A stretch of 64,000 nt of DNA from Candidatus Microthrix subdominans (GTDB lineage Bacteria > Actinomycetota > Acidimicrobiia > Acidimicrobiales > Microtrichaceae): contig JADJZA010000008.1 in NCBI GenBank assembly GCA_016719385.1, positions 359,371 to 423,370 of the forward strand. The letters run 5' to 3'. The notes under the pieces are model-generated. The model saw only the letters and a list, made by a program, of their open reading frames with translations. It made no database searches and was not told the origin of the DNA. Shown piece by piece: positions 30,848-39,648 of this stretch. The number at the start of each line of letters is the position of its first letter. The first letter of the stretch is position 1. A program made the position numbers and the translations under genes.

Positions 30848-31783
30848 ATGAGCGATCACGTCGGCGACACCAGCGATGAGGGCCGGGAAACGACCCCGGA
30901 AGGCACCGAGGAGCCCGATGGCGGGGTCCCGCCGGAGGGGGAACCGACGAGCGTGTATGGCACGGCGGGCGCAACGGACCCAGGCTCGGACGGTCCCGCA
31001 ACGGCGGTCTACGGCACGGCGCGCGCAGCGGTCCCAGGCTCGGGTTCAGACGCCGACGGTCCGGCGACGTCGGTGTACGGCACTGCGGTACCGCAGTGGT
31101 CGACCCCCGGCGAGCCCTCGCCCCAACCGACGGCGGTTCAGCCCCTTCCCGGTGCGCCCGCCCCGGCTCAGCCCGCCGTTGTCCAGCCCGGCGCAGGCCA
31201 GTGGTCGCCGAGCGGTCCGGCCCCAGGGTCGCCCCCCACACAGGCCTACCCGCAGATGCAGCCCGCCACCACCGCCTACGGCGTCCCTCAGCCGGCGCCG
31301 ACCGCACAGGCGCAGCAGGTTCCGACCAGCCACGCACCAGCGGGCTACGCCTCGACAGGGCCGGCTCCAACCGGCGGCCGGCACTGGAACCTGTGGGCCG
31401 GCATTCCCGCCGCCGCAGCGGTGTATGCGCTCGGCGGCCTGTGGCGTCTGATCAGGATCGGCACGACGGTGGTCGACTTCCCGCTGCGCGAGCAGGTCGC
31501 CATCGGCGTGATGGCGGCGGGCATCGTGGCCGGCGTGCTCACGCTGGTGGCACTGGCGAGCAGGAGGCGGGCCTTGGCGGCGCCGGTGGCCTTCGTGCTC
31601 GGCGGCGTGCTGCTCATCGACGTCGTCTACGGGTGGTACCTGCAGATGGACCGCACGTTCTCAGGCTTCGACGCCAACTTCCTGGTCGACACGCTGATCC
31701 CCCTCACCTTGCCGCCTCTGCTCCTGGCGGTGGCGACGATGGCGGGGGCGCTGGCGATGCGGGTCGACCCCCGGCGCCGCTGA
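30848..31783 (+). CDS. Membrane protein with disordered repeat-bearing N-terminus
   Basis: 311 residues. The first 180 are acidic then Pro/Gln/Ala-rich and unlikely to fold. They contain three copies of T-(S/A)-V-Y-G-T-A (TSVYGTA, TAVYGTA, TSVYGTA) roughly 20 residues apart, then many PxPxQ steps. The C-terminal 130 residues hold four hydrophobic segments with a basic loop (ASRRRALAAP) and an end 'MRVDPRRR'. No family is recognised. The tyrosine/threonine repeats look like docking or phosphorylation sites on a cytoplasmic tail (inference). Confidence 0.65.
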   Translation: MSDHVGDTSDEGRETTPEGTEEPDGGVPPEGEPTSVYGTAGATDPGSDGPATAVYGTARAAVPGSGSDADGPATSVYGTAVPQWSTPGEPSPQPTAVQPLPGAPAPAQPAVVQPGAGQWSPSGPAPGSPPTQAYPQMQPATTAYGVPQPAPTAQAQQVPTSHAPAGYASTGPAPTGGRHWNLWAGIPAAAAVYALGGLWRLIRIGTTVVDFPLREQVAIGVMAAGIVAGVLTLVALASRRRALAAPVAFVLGGVLLIDVVYGWYLQMDRTFSGFDANFLVDTLIPLTLPPLLLAVATMAGALAMRVDPRRR

Positions 31784-31813
31784 CCGGCCTCGTCGAGCGG
31801 GCTGTCGGCTTGG

Positions 31814-32068
31814 CTACAGCTTGCCGATCGCCCACATGATGCCCTGCACCAGGCGCCATCCCAGGTAGATCGTCAGTGCGGCCACCATCAGCCAGAAGTG
31901 CCAGGGCGCCGTCCTGCCGTCGTCCTCGACCGGAGCCTGATTGGTATCGACGGCCGCCGCCGTGTTGGGTGGCGGGATCGGCTCGGCCTGGTGACCCTCC
32001 GGGCAGGTTCCATCGCTGTTCAACGTGGACTGGGTGTAAAAGCGGTCGCAGTCCGAGCACCACGGCAT
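31814..32068 (-). CDS. Small zinc-ribbon membrane protein
   Basis: 84 residues from ATG 32068 with GGAGG upstream. The N-terminus MPWCSDCDRFY plus 'GTCPEGH' gives C-x2-C ... C-x3-H, a one-site zinc ribbon. A proline-rich linker follows, then one membrane helix (FWLMVAALTIYLGW). It lies 23 nt after the carboxyltransferase gene and is probably the last gene of that operon. The function is unknown. Confidence 0.65.
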   Translation of the reverse strand: MPWCSDCDRFYTQSTLNSDGTCPEGHQAEPIPPPNTAAAVDTNQAPVEDDGRTAPWHFWLMVAALTIYLGWRLVQGIMWAIGKL

Positions 32069-32091
32069 GGCAAAACCTCCGGGTCTCTGGT

Positions 32092-33639
32092 TTACACCGG
32101 TGGGACGCCGTGGCGCCTGTCGGAGAAGTGTCGGACCCGGCCCTCGGCCCGGCTGAGCCGCAGGTGGATCTCCCGCCGCAGCTCGCCCCAGTCGATCACC
32201 GCGTCCACCACCAGCTCGGAGGCCAGGCGCAACAGGTCGACGTCGGCCTCGTACTCGGCTCGACGCTCGGCGATGAAGGCCTCCTGCTCGGCCGGATCGG
32301 TGATCTCGGCGATCTTGTTGGCGAACACCGCGTTGACCGCCGCCTCGGGCCCCATGACCGCGATCTTGGCGGTGGGCAGAGCCAGCGTGGCGACCGGGTC
32401 GAACGCCGGGCCCGCCATGGCGTACAGACCGGCCCCGTAGGCCTTGCGGAGGATGATCGAGATCTTGGCGACGGTCGCTTCGGACACGGCCGTGATCATC
32501 TTGGCGCCGTGGCGGATGATGCCCTGGCGCTCCACCTCGGTGCCGATCATGAACCCGGGTACGTCGGCCAGGAACACCAGTGGGATGCTGAACGCATCGC
32601 ACAGCCAGATGAACCGCGCCGCCTTGTCGGCGGAGTCGACGAACAGGACGCCGCCAACGATGGCGGGGTTGTTGGCGACGATGCCCACCGGCCGCCCCTC
32701 GATCAGCCCGAAGCCGGTGACGAGCTCCGGGGCGAAGAGCGGCTTGATCTCGAAGAACGACTCGGCGTCGATCAGCCCGTCGATCACCTCGTGCACGTCG
32801 TAGCCGGCGGTGTCCTCGGCGGGGACGATCGTGTCGTCGAGCCGGCGCACCGGTGGCACCGGCTCGTACACCGGCGGTGGCAGCTTCCAGTTACCCGGCA
32901 GGTAGGTGAGATAGGCCCGAACGGCGGCGATCGCCTCCTCGTCGTCGGCGGCCAGGTTGTCGCCGGAGCCGGACACGGTGGCGTGCATGCGGGCCCCGCC
33001 GGTCTCCTCCAGCGTCGCCTCCTCGCCGATCACCATCTGAGCCATGCGGGGAGAGCCCAAGTACATCGAGGCATTGCCCTCGACCATGATCACCAGGTCG
33101 CAGAAGGCGGGGATGTAGGCGCCGCCGGCGGCCGACGGGCCGAACAGGGCACATACCTGGGGCACCCGTCCAGACAGCTTGACCTGGTTGTGGAAGATGC
33201 GCCCGGCGCCGCGCCGCCCGGGGAACAGCTGCACCTGATCGGTGATGCGCGCGCCGGCGGAGTCGACCAGCCAGACGATCGGCAGCTCCTGGCTGAGTGC
33301 GGCCTCGGTGGCCCGGACGATCTTTTCGACCGTGCGGGCGCCCCACGAGCCTGCCTTGACCGTCGGGTCGTTGGCGACGACGACCACCGGGCGACCGTCG
33401 ACGTCGCCGATGCCGGTGACCACGCCGTCGGCGGGTAGGTCGGTGGCCGAGGCGTTGGCGAGCAGCGCGTCCTCGACGAAGGTGCCCGGATCGCACAGCA
33501 GGTCGATGCGGTCGCGAACGAAGAGCTTGCCTTGGGCATCCAGCTTGGCCCGGCCCCGCTCGAGGTTGCCCGCCCGGGCGCGAGCGCCGGCCGCCGCCAG
33601 CCGTTCGGCGTCGGTTGTGGATTCGGCGTCAGCGCTCAC
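32092..33639 (-). CDS. Acyl-CoA carboxylase beta chain (carboxyltransferase)
   Basis: 515 residues, the AccD/PccB length. The two crotonase-like halves carry the usual landmarks: 'WLVDSAGARITDQ', 'GPSAAGGAYIPAFCD', 'YLGSPRMAQMV', then 'FADVPGFMIGTEVE'-type LADVPGFMIGTEVE, 'IRHGAKMITAVSEA' and 'RKAYGAGLYAMAG'. It moves carboxyl from biotin to acetyl- or propionyl-CoA. No biotin-carboxylase subunit is nearby. The GTG start overlaps the SpoIIE phosphatase stop by four bases, so the two are translated together. Confidence 0.93.
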   Translation of the reverse strand: MSADAESTTDAERLAAAGARARAGNLERGRAKLDAQGKLFVRDRIDLLCDPGTFVEDALLANASATDLPADGVVTGIGDVDGRPVVVVANDPTVKAGSWGARTVEKIVRATEAALSQELPIVWLVDSAGARITDQVQLFPGRRGAGRIFHNQVKLSGRVPQVCALFGPSAAGGAYIPAFCDLVIMVEGNASMYLGSPRMAQMVIGEEATLEETGGARMHATVSGSGDNLAADDEEAIAAVRAYLTYLPGNWKLPPPVYEPVPPVRRLDDTIVPAEDTAGYDVHEVIDGLIDAESFFEIKPLFAPELVTGFGLIEGRPVGIVANNPAIVGGVLFVDSADKAARFIWLCDAFSIPLVFLADVPGFMIGTEVERQGIIRHGAKMITAVSEATVAKISIILRKAYGAGLYAMAGPAFDPVATLALPTAKIAVMGPEAAVNAVFANKIAEITDPAEQEAFIAERRAEYEADVDLLRLASELVVDAVIDWGELRREIHLRLSRAEGRVRHFSDRRHGVPPV

Positions 33640-34730
33640 TTGCGACGAACCGCCAGCACGGTGAGATCGTCGTTGAGCTGGCCGGAGGCGTGGTCGACGG
33701 CGGAATCGAGCAGGCTCTTGGCCAACACTTCGGCGGCGCTGGTGGCCTCCCGACGCAGGTGTTGGCCGATGCGCTCGGTGCCGAATTGGGCGTTGGACGA
33801 GTTGCGGGCCTCGACGAGCCCATCGGTGTACAACAACAAGAGATCCTCGGTTCCAAACGCCACCTCGCGGCTGGCGTAGTGGGCGTTGCGGTCCAACATC
33901 AACAGCGGTCCGGTCGAGCGCAGAATGACCAGTTCACGTTCGACGAGGGCCAGGTTGGTGCAGTGGCCCGCCGACGCATAGCGCAGCGTGCCCTGTTCGG
34001 TATCGACGATCGCCACCAACACCGATAACAGGTCCTCGGGACCGGAGCTGGCCCCCAGGTGCTCGTTGAGTTCGTCGAGCACCTGCGCCGGGTCGCGGAA
34101 CCGTCGGAGGTAGGACCGCAACACGTACTTGGACTGGAAGGCCGAGATCGACGCATCCACCCCGTGGCCGGTGGCGTCGCCGATGACCAGCGCACAGCGC
34201 CCGTGACCGAGCGGAACGACGTCGAGAAAGTCACCGGTCACCAGCCCGGCGCCGGCGTGGGAGGCACGACCGAACTCGAGGTCGTCCACCTCCTCCATAA
34301 AGGCCGGCACCAGCCTGTCGGTCCACTTGGCGGTCACCTCGGACTCCTGGGCGATGACTTCCTGGGCCCGCTGGTCGAGACGCAGCCGGGTGAGAAACAG
34401 GCGGCCGTCCTCGGAGCCCCGACGTGCCTGAATCACCGTGATCCAGGCGGGCGGTATCAGCGCAACCATGGCCACCCAGGTCCCGGTCATGTCCGTTGCC
34501 GAGGCGGTCAACCCACGGACGACGGCGACGACGAACACGACCAGCCACAACAGAACGGCATGCAGGTGCTGGCGGATCGACGCTCGCGCCATGGCGGCGG
34601 CATCGCTGCTGGGCTCGTCGGCCAGGATCCGCTGGCTACCCCGCCAGCGGGCCCACGTTGCGCTGGCCCACACCCCCGTTCCGAGAGCGGCCACGATTGC
34701 CCCGATCAGTTGCAGTACGTGCACGCTCAC
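33636..34730 (-). CDS. Membrane-anchored SpoIIE-type PP2C phosphatase
   Basis: 364 residues. Two or three N-terminal membrane helices lie within residues 5-105 (VLQLIGAIVAALG; LLWLVVFVVAVVRG; VAMVALIPPAWITVI), then a linker helix, then the PP2C/SpoIIE domain from about 165: 'VTGDFLDVV', LVIGDATGHGVDASI, LYTDGLVEARN and the closing NDDLTVL with its metal aspartates. Such proteins dephosphorylate anti-anti-sigma factors, but no sigma or STAS partner is adjacent. TAGTGT stands 8 nt before the GTG. It is coupled to the acyl-CoA carboxylase gene downstream. Confidence 0.88.
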   Translation of the reverse strand: MSVHVLQLIGAIVAALGTGVWASATWARWRGSQRILADEPSSDAAAMARASIRQHLHAVLLWLVVFVVAVVRGLTASATDMTGTWVAMVALIPPAWITVIQARRGSEDGRLFLTRLRLDQRAQEVIAQESEVTAKWTDRLVPAFMEEVDDLEFGRASHAGAGLVTGDFLDVVPLGHGRCALVIGDATGHGVDASISAFQSKYVLRSYLRRFRDPAQVLDELNEHLGASSGPEDLLSVLVAIVDTEQGTLRYASAGHCTNLALVERELVILRSTGPLLMLDRNAHYASREVAFGTEDLLLLYTDGLVEARNSSNAQFGTERIGQHLRREATSAAEVLAKSLLDSAVDHASGQLNDDLTVLAVRRK

Positions 34731-34738
34731 GACGGATC

Positions 34739-34744
34739 ACACTA
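34739..34744 (-). promoter_or_regulatory. -10 hexamer TAGTGT, leaderless start for 34730
   Basis: TAGTGT ends 8 nt before the GTG of the PP2C gene, 31 nt after the der stop, so this gene has its own promoter. Confidence 0.45.
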
Positions 34745-34774
34745 CCTGCCGGGGGTCCCGGCGAGGTGCCCTGA

Positions 34775-36208
34775 TCAATCGCGGCGCTTCACGCGCAGCT
34801 TGATCGGCGAGGCCTCCAGGCCGAAGCGTTCCCGCAGGCTGCGTTCCAGGTAGCGGACGTAGCTGGTGGGCAGGTCCCGGTTGGCGAACAGCGTGAAGGT
34901 GGGCGGCTGGGTGGCGCCCTGGGTGGCGTAGAGCACCCGGGCCCCGTGCGGGGCGGGCTGGGCCTGCTGGGCGGCGCGGATCGCCTCGTTGACCAGCCGG
35001 GTGGGGATGCGGGTCTGGTAGGCGTCGATCGCCGATTCGAGCGCGGGCAGGATGCGCTGGACGCCCTTGCCGGTGAGCGCCGAGATGCGCAGCACGGGCG
35101 ATTCGCCGATGAAGTGAAGCTTCTGGCCGACCTGCCAGGTGACGTCGTGGCGGGCCTCGGTGCTGAGCAGCTCCCACTTGTTGAGGATCACCGCGATCGG
35201 ACAGCCGGCTGCGTCGATGCGCTCGGCCAGCCGCTGGTCCTGGTGGGTGACGCCCTCGGTTGCGTCGATGACCAGCAGCGCGATGTTGGCGGTGTCGACC
35301 GAGCGGAGGGCACGCACCATCGAGAAGTATTCCGTGCCGGTATCCACCCGGGCCCGCCGCCGCATCCCGGCGGTGTCGATGAAGCGCAGGGCACCCAGAT
35401 CGGTGTCGACGACGGTGTCGACCGAGTCCCTGGTCGTGCCGGGCATATCGTGCACCACCGCGCGCTCCGAGCCGATCAGCCGGTTGAACAGGGTGGACTT
35501 GCCGACGTTGGGGCGACCGACCAGCGCGACGGACACCTCTTTTCCGGTCGTGTGGTCGAGAAGTGGTTCGTCGGGGTCGTCCTCGGGGATGGCCTGGGAG
35601 TCGACGAAGGGTTCCCACGGTGCGCGTTCCTCGACCGGTCCCGGCTCGATACCGACGCCCTCGGGGAGCAGGTCGACGATTGCGTCCAGCAGGTCGCCGG
35701 TGCCGCGACCGTGGAGAGCGGAGATGGGGAAGGGATCGCCCAGCCCGAGCCCGAGGAAGTCCCAGATCAGCGGCTCGCGGCCGGTGTCGTCGACCTTGTT
35801 GGCCACGACGAGCACCGGGGTGGACCGCCGACGGATCAGCCCGGCCACCTGGTCGTCGTCGTCGGTGGAGCCCACGGTGGCGTCGACGATCAACAGGATC
35901 ACGTCGGCCTCGTCGAGCGCCGCCTCGCTCTGGGCCGACACCTTGGCATCGAGGTCGTCGCCGCGCTGGGACCACCCGCCGGTGTCGATCAGCACGAAGC
36001 GCCGTCCGGCCCAGGAGGCCTCGGTCTCGTGACGGTCGCGGGTGACGCCGGGGCGCTCCTCGACGATCGCCTCGCGTCGGCCGATGATGCGGTTGAGCAG
36101 CGTCGACTTGCCCACGTTGGGACGGCCGACGATCGCCACACGAGCGAGCGAGGCGTCTGGCGGTGCCCCGTCCCCTGCGGTGGTGTTGGGGGTTGCAGAT
36201 GTGCTCAC
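34775..36208 (-). CDS. der: Ribosome-assembly GTPase Der (EngA)
   Basis: 477 residues with two tandem Era-like GTPase domains. Walker A motifs are GRPNVGKSTLLNR (about residue 29) and GRPNVGKSTLFNR (about 236), with DTGGW and DTAGM switch II motifs and NKVD / NKWE base-recognition motifs. A C-terminal KH-like domain (TLFANRDLPTSYVRYLE) closes it. It acts in 50S subunit maturation. The GTG start overlaps the DUF512 stop by four bases. Confidence 0.96.
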   Translation of the reverse strand: MSTSATPNTTAGDGAPPDASLARVAIVGRPNVGKSTLLNRIIGRREAIVEERPGVTRDRHETEASWAGRRFVLIDTGGWSQRGDDLDAKVSAQSEAALDEADVILLIVDATVGSTDDDDQVAGLIRRRSTPVLVVANKVDDTGREPLIWDFLGLGLGDPFPISALHGRGTGDLLDAIVDLLPEGVGIEPGPVEERAPWEPFVDSQAIPEDDPDEPLLDHTTGKEVSVALVGRPNVGKSTLFNRLIGSERAVVHDMPGTTRDSVDTVVDTDLGALRFIDTAGMRRRARVDTGTEYFSMVRALRSVDTANIALLVIDATEGVTHQDQRLAERIDAAGCPIAVILNKWELLSTEARHDVTWQVGQKLHFIGESPVLRISALTGKGVQRILPALESAIDAYQTRIPTRLVNEAIRAAQQAQPAPHGARVLYATQGATQPPTFTLFANRDLPTSYVRYLERSLRERFGLEASPIKLRVKRRD

Positions 36209-37773
36209 TTGCGGCTTCCGATCAGTTCACGTTCGTTCATGCTGCGATTGTCTGTGCTGGCTCGATCGTCCAGGCCCAGCGCCTGGCGCAGCGCCACCCC
36301 GTCGGTGGCCACCACCTCGACCCGCCTGGGCAGGTCGTCCGGGGTCAACCCGTCGAGAAACCGACCCTGGGACAAACAGACGTCGGGCAGCAGGTAGCGA
36401 TCGCCCTCCGGCTCGGCCTCGAGCGTGCGGATGAGGTCCTCCCCCACCATCAGCCCGGTCACCCCGACGTTCCCGCCGAAGAAGCGGTTTTCGACGACGA
36501 GGAGGCGGACGTCGTCGAGGGCCAGCGGCCCGAGGAGCGGCTCGAGCACCTGGGCGCCCAGCGCTCCGGTCAGCACGCCGATCGGGCGGGGCCCGGTTGG
36601 CGGGGTCGACCGGGTGGCCCCCAACGTCACCGGGGTTCCCGCGCTCGGAAGCGTCGCCGGTGCCGGCTCGGTGGTGGACTTCGACGAGTCCTGATCAGGG
36701 GCGGCTGCGCCAAACGAGGCCGACCCGCAGCCGAGGCCGCCGTCGGCGGCACCTGCGGCGGCTCCGCCCTCCCAGCGGGGGGCCCGGTAGCCGGTCGCCG
36801 GAGCACCGTCGACCCATGAGAAGAAGCCTGGCTGCACACCGATCGCCTCGTCGCTGCTGCCGAACAGCTCGGCCTCGAAGGCCCGGGCCATGCCGATGCC
36901 GTCCTCGTGCATGCCGAAGCCCTCGTAGGCCTCTGGGTCCGGAAATGGCAGCTCGGCGAGCAGGTAGTACTCGTCGGCCACATGGATCATGCGCCGTCCA
37001 AGGACCTCGACGGCCAGCTCGGCCCAGCGCTCGGCGGTCGACACGACGGCGCGGGCCTCGGCGGTTGTGTGGGGCCGCATGCGGGGCTCCTTGTTGTATC
37101 GGGAGACGCCCAGCGGCACGAGCGCCACATCGGCCAGCTGGGGGTACTCCTCGAGCACGCCGGCGAGGGTGTCCTCCAGGACATCGCCGTCGTTCACCCC
37201 CGGGCACACCACGATCTGGCCGTGCACCTCCACCCCGGCGTCGAGCAGGGCCCGCAGCCACCTCAGGCTGGTGGCACCGCGCGGGTTGCGCAGCATCTCG
37301 GTGCGGGCGTGGGGATCTGTGGCGTGGATCGAGACGTAGAGCGGGCTGAGCCCCTCGGTGATCACCCGTTCCAGGTCGGCCTCGGTGAAGCGGGTGAGCG
37401 TGGTGAAGTTGCCGTACAGAAACGACAGGCGGTAGTCGTCGTCGCGCAGCGACAGGCTGCGGCGCATACCCGGCGGCAGCTGGTGGATGAAACAAAATTC
37501 GCAGTGGTTGTCGCAGGTGCGCACCCGGTCGAACACGGCGGCGTCGACCTCGATGCCCAGCGGTGCTCCCGCCTCCTTGTGCAGCTCCACCTCGGTCTCC
37601 AGCCCACCCCTGGCCACCTCGAGGTGTACCTCGGGCTCGTCGGTGAGCACCCGCCACTGGATCACGTCGCGGATCGCCTGGCCGTTGACGCTCACCAACT
37701 CGTCGCCAACGACCAGCCCGGCCAGATCGGCGGGGCTGTCGGGCGTAACGGCGACGACGATCGGGGCTGACAC
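36205..37773 (-). CDS. PDZ-radical SAM-type DUF512 protein
   Basis: 522 residues. An N-terminal PDZ-like domain (SPADLAGLVVGDELVSVNG) is followed by the iron-sulfur motif C87-x3-C91-x2-C94 (CDNHCEFCFIHQLP), 'DDYRLSFLYGNFTTLT' and 'LYVSIHATDPHAR', the DUF512 core. About residues 340-405 are a Gly/Ala/Ser/Pro/Thr-rich insertion, before the conserved end 'PIGVLTGALGAQVLEPLL' and 'NRFFGGNVGVTGLMVGEDL'. The family commonly neighbours der; its reaction is unknown. TACCCT 8 nt before the GTG. Confidence 0.9.
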   Translation of the reverse strand: MSAPIVVAVTPDSPADLAGLVVGDELVSVNGQAIRDVIQWRVLTDEPEVHLEVARGGLETEVELHKEAGAPLGIEVDAAVFDRVRTCDNHCEFCFIHQLPPGMRRSLSLRDDDYRLSFLYGNFTTLTRFTEADLERVITEGLSPLYVSIHATDPHARTEMLRNPRGATSLRWLRALLDAGVEVHGQIVVCPGVNDGDVLEDTLAGVLEEYPQLADVALVPLGVSRYNKEPRMRPHTTAEARAVVSTAERWAELAVEVLGRRMIHVADEYYLLAELPFPDPEAYEGFGMHEDGIGMARAFEAELFGSSDEAIGVQPGFFSWVDGAPATGYRAPRWEGGAAAGAADGGLGCGSASFGAAAPDQDSSKSTTEPAPATLPSAGTPVTLGATRSTPPTGPRPIGVLTGALGAQVLEPLLGPLALDDVRLLVVENRFFGGNVGVTGLMVGEDLIRTLEAEPEGDRYLLPDVCLSQGRFLDGLTPDDLPRRVEVVATDGVALRQALGLDDRASTDNRSMNERELIGSRK

Positions 37774-37781
37774 AAATCGAC

Positions 37782-37787
37782 AGGGTA
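37782..37787 (-). promoter_or_regulatory. -10 hexamer TACCCT, leaderless start for 37773
   Basis: TACCCT ends 8 nt before the GTG of the DUF512 gene, driving the DUF512-der unit. Confidence 0.45.
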
Positions 37788-37832
37788 CTGGCCGGTAGCC
37801 TGATCGGCGTTGGCGACCCGGAACACAGGAGC

Positions 37833-38912
37833 GTGAGCGACTTGGACAGCACTGCGGAATCGAATCTCGACCGGGGGACGGGTGACGGCGTCGAGCTGGT
37901 GCTGTTGGCGTCGCCCCGAGGCTTCTGTGCCGGGGTCGAGATGGCGATCAAGGCACTGGCGTGGCTGGTTCGAACCTACGAGCCTCCGGTGTACTGCTAC
38001 CACGAGATCGTCCACAACGCCCGGGTGGTGCAGCGCTTCGAGGAGCAGGGTGTGGTCTTCGTCGACGACGTGTCCGAAGTGCCCGAGGGCGCGCCGGTCA
38101 TGCTGTCGGCCCATGGTTCGGCGCCCGAGGTGGTGCGAGCTGCCGGAGCCGGCGGCGGCCTGGTCGTCGACGCCGTGTGCCCGCTGGTCACCAAGGTGCA
38201 CCACGAGGTCAAGGTTCGATCGGGTAAGGGCTTCCAGATCGTCTACGTCGGTCACGAGGGCCACGAGGAGGCGGTCGGCACCATGGCGGTGGCACCCGAC
38301 TCGATCCACAGGGTCGAGTCGATCGACGAGGTGGCGGAGCTGCCTCCATTTGAGACGCCGGTGGCCCTGCTGGCCCAGACCACCTTGAGCCACCGGGACT
38401 GGTCCGACGTGGCCGAGGCCACCCGGGACCGGTTCCCCGAGCTGTGGATGCCCGGCCGCTCGGACCTGTGCTTCGCCACGACCAACCGCCAGTCGGCGCT
38501 GATGGAGCTGGCCCCGCGCTGCGACGCGGTCGTCGTCGTCGGCTCGGCCAACTCGTCCAACACCCTGGCGCTCGAGAAGCTGGCCCGAGAGGCGGGCTGC
38601 GAACGGGTGTATCGGGTCAACGCCGCCGAGGAACTCCCGGCGGACCTCGCCGGGGTGGTGGGCGTGACCGCCGGCGCATCCGCACCCGAGGACCTGGTGT
38701 CCGAGGTGATCGAGCGCCTCTCCCCCTCGTCCGGGGTCGAGGAGATTCGCATCACCGAGGAGGACGAGTACTTCCCGCCACCGCGCGCGCTGCGGGAGAT
38801 GCGCAGCGCGATCGAGTTGATCGCCGGGTTGGGGTTCGGCCGGATTCCCGGCGACCACGTGGACGCCGACCGGCGCCTGCCGGCCTCGGCGGTGCTCGAG
38901 GCGCTGACCTGA
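37833..38912 (+). CDS. ispH: 4-hydroxy-3-methylbut-2-enyl diphosphate reductase
   Basis: 359 residues. Last step of the MEP isoprenoid pathway (HMBPP to IPP/DMAPP) on an iron-sulfur cluster. The three cluster cysteines are visible in ASPRGFCAGVEMA, 'VVDAVCPLVTKVH' and 'RSDLCFATTNRQ', and 'YCYHEIVHNARVV', 'LSAHGSAPEV' and 'VGSANSSNTLAL' are substrate-site motifs. CAGGAG precedes the GTG. It is divergent from DUF512, with 59 nt between. Confidence 0.96.
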   Translation: MSDLDSTAESNLDRGTGDGVELVLLASPRGFCAGVEMAIKALAWLVRTYEPPVYCYHEIVHNARVVQRFEEQGVVFVDDVSEVPEGAPVMLSAHGSAPEVVRAAGAGGGLVVDAVCPLVTKVHHEVKVRSGKGFQIVYVGHEGHEEAVGTMAVAPDSIHRVESIDEVAELPPFETPVALLAQTTLSHRDWSDVAEATRDRFPELWMPGRSDLCFATTNRQSALMELAPRCDAVVVVGSANSSNTLALEKLAREAGCERVYRVNAAEELPADLAGVVGVTAGASAPEDLVSEVIERLSPSSGVEEIRITEEDEYFPPPRALREMRSAIELIAGLGFGRIPGDHVDADRRLPASAVLEALT

Positions 38913-39124
38913 GGCCGAGGCCACGCAGCTGCGACCAATCAGGCTGAGACGTTGGTCACCTGCATGGTCACCACCCGGACCGATCTGCCATACTGACTCT
39001 CGGCCCGCCGGGATGCCCACCCATCCCGGGGGCCACCTGTCTTTTCGGGTGGATCACGCCTTCGGGACATCGCGCACCGAGGTGTTCGCCCCGGCCACGC
39101 CGTCCCATGCATCCTGGAGCCCCC
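38913..39124 (+). promoter_or_regulatory. Spacer with direct repeats and hairpin
   Basis: No gene. GGTCACC occurs twice in one direction (38953-38959 and 38965-38971), just before a TACTGA. A perfect 8-bp stem CCGGGATG / CATCCCGG is at 39008-39029, and a CCACC / GGTGG pair follows near 39033-39052. The hairpins may end ispH, and the direct repeats may be a protein-binding site for the downstream gene. Confidence 0.4.
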
Positions 39125-39532
39125 GTGCGCCCTGCCGTCGACGTTCTGCGCCTGTTCCTCCATGTCGGTTCGGCCACCGTGTGGCTGGGGGGCATGGTCG
39201 TGATCGCCGGGCTCGTCCCGACGCTGCGCTCGATCGACGCGGCGGCTCCGGCCAAGGTGATGTCTGCCTTCGCCAAGATCTCCTGGCCCGCCTACGGCCT
39301 ACTGGTCGCCACCGGGATCTGGAACATCCTGGCGTTGCCTTCGATGAGCGCGCTCGGCATCAACTATCAAATCGCCCTCAGCCTCAAGATCCTGCTGGCG
39401 GTGGCGTCCGGGTTGGGTGCCTTCGTGGCCCAGTCCCCCCACGCTCCGGCGGCACTCGTGCCCGCGTCCCGGGCGCTGGCCACCCTCAGCGCCACCGGGG
39501 CGCTGCTGATCGGCGTCGGCCTCATCAGCTGA
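39125..39532 (+). CDS. Small four-helix membrane protein, CopD-like
   Basis: 135 residues from GTG 39125 (GGAG five bases upstream; ATG 39107 is the alternative). Four hydrophobic helices: VDVLRLFLHVGSATVWLGGMVV, the segment around 'WPAYGLLVATGIWNIL', 'ISLKILLAVASGLGAFVA'-like IALSLKILLAVASG, and 'ATLSATGALLIGVGLI'. A conserved H in the first helix and W-G-G resemble the CopD/YphA-type copper or cytochrome-like membrane proteins. The function is not certain. Confidence 0.6.
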   Translation: MRPAVDVLRLFLHVGSATVWLGGMVVIAGLVPTLRSIDAAAPAKVMSAFAKISWPAYGLLVATGIWNILALPSMSALGINYQIALSLKILLAVASGLGAFVAQSPHAPAALVPASRALATLSATGALLIGVGLIS

Positions 39533-39648
39533 GGTCTGCTCCGGAGGGCCGCAGCCGAAGCCAGCCCGGACCGTGCTCGCCGAGAACTGGAGCGACCGCG
39601 CTCCCCGGCTAAGTTTGTTGCTCCCCCAACGCAGAAGGACTCGCACCC

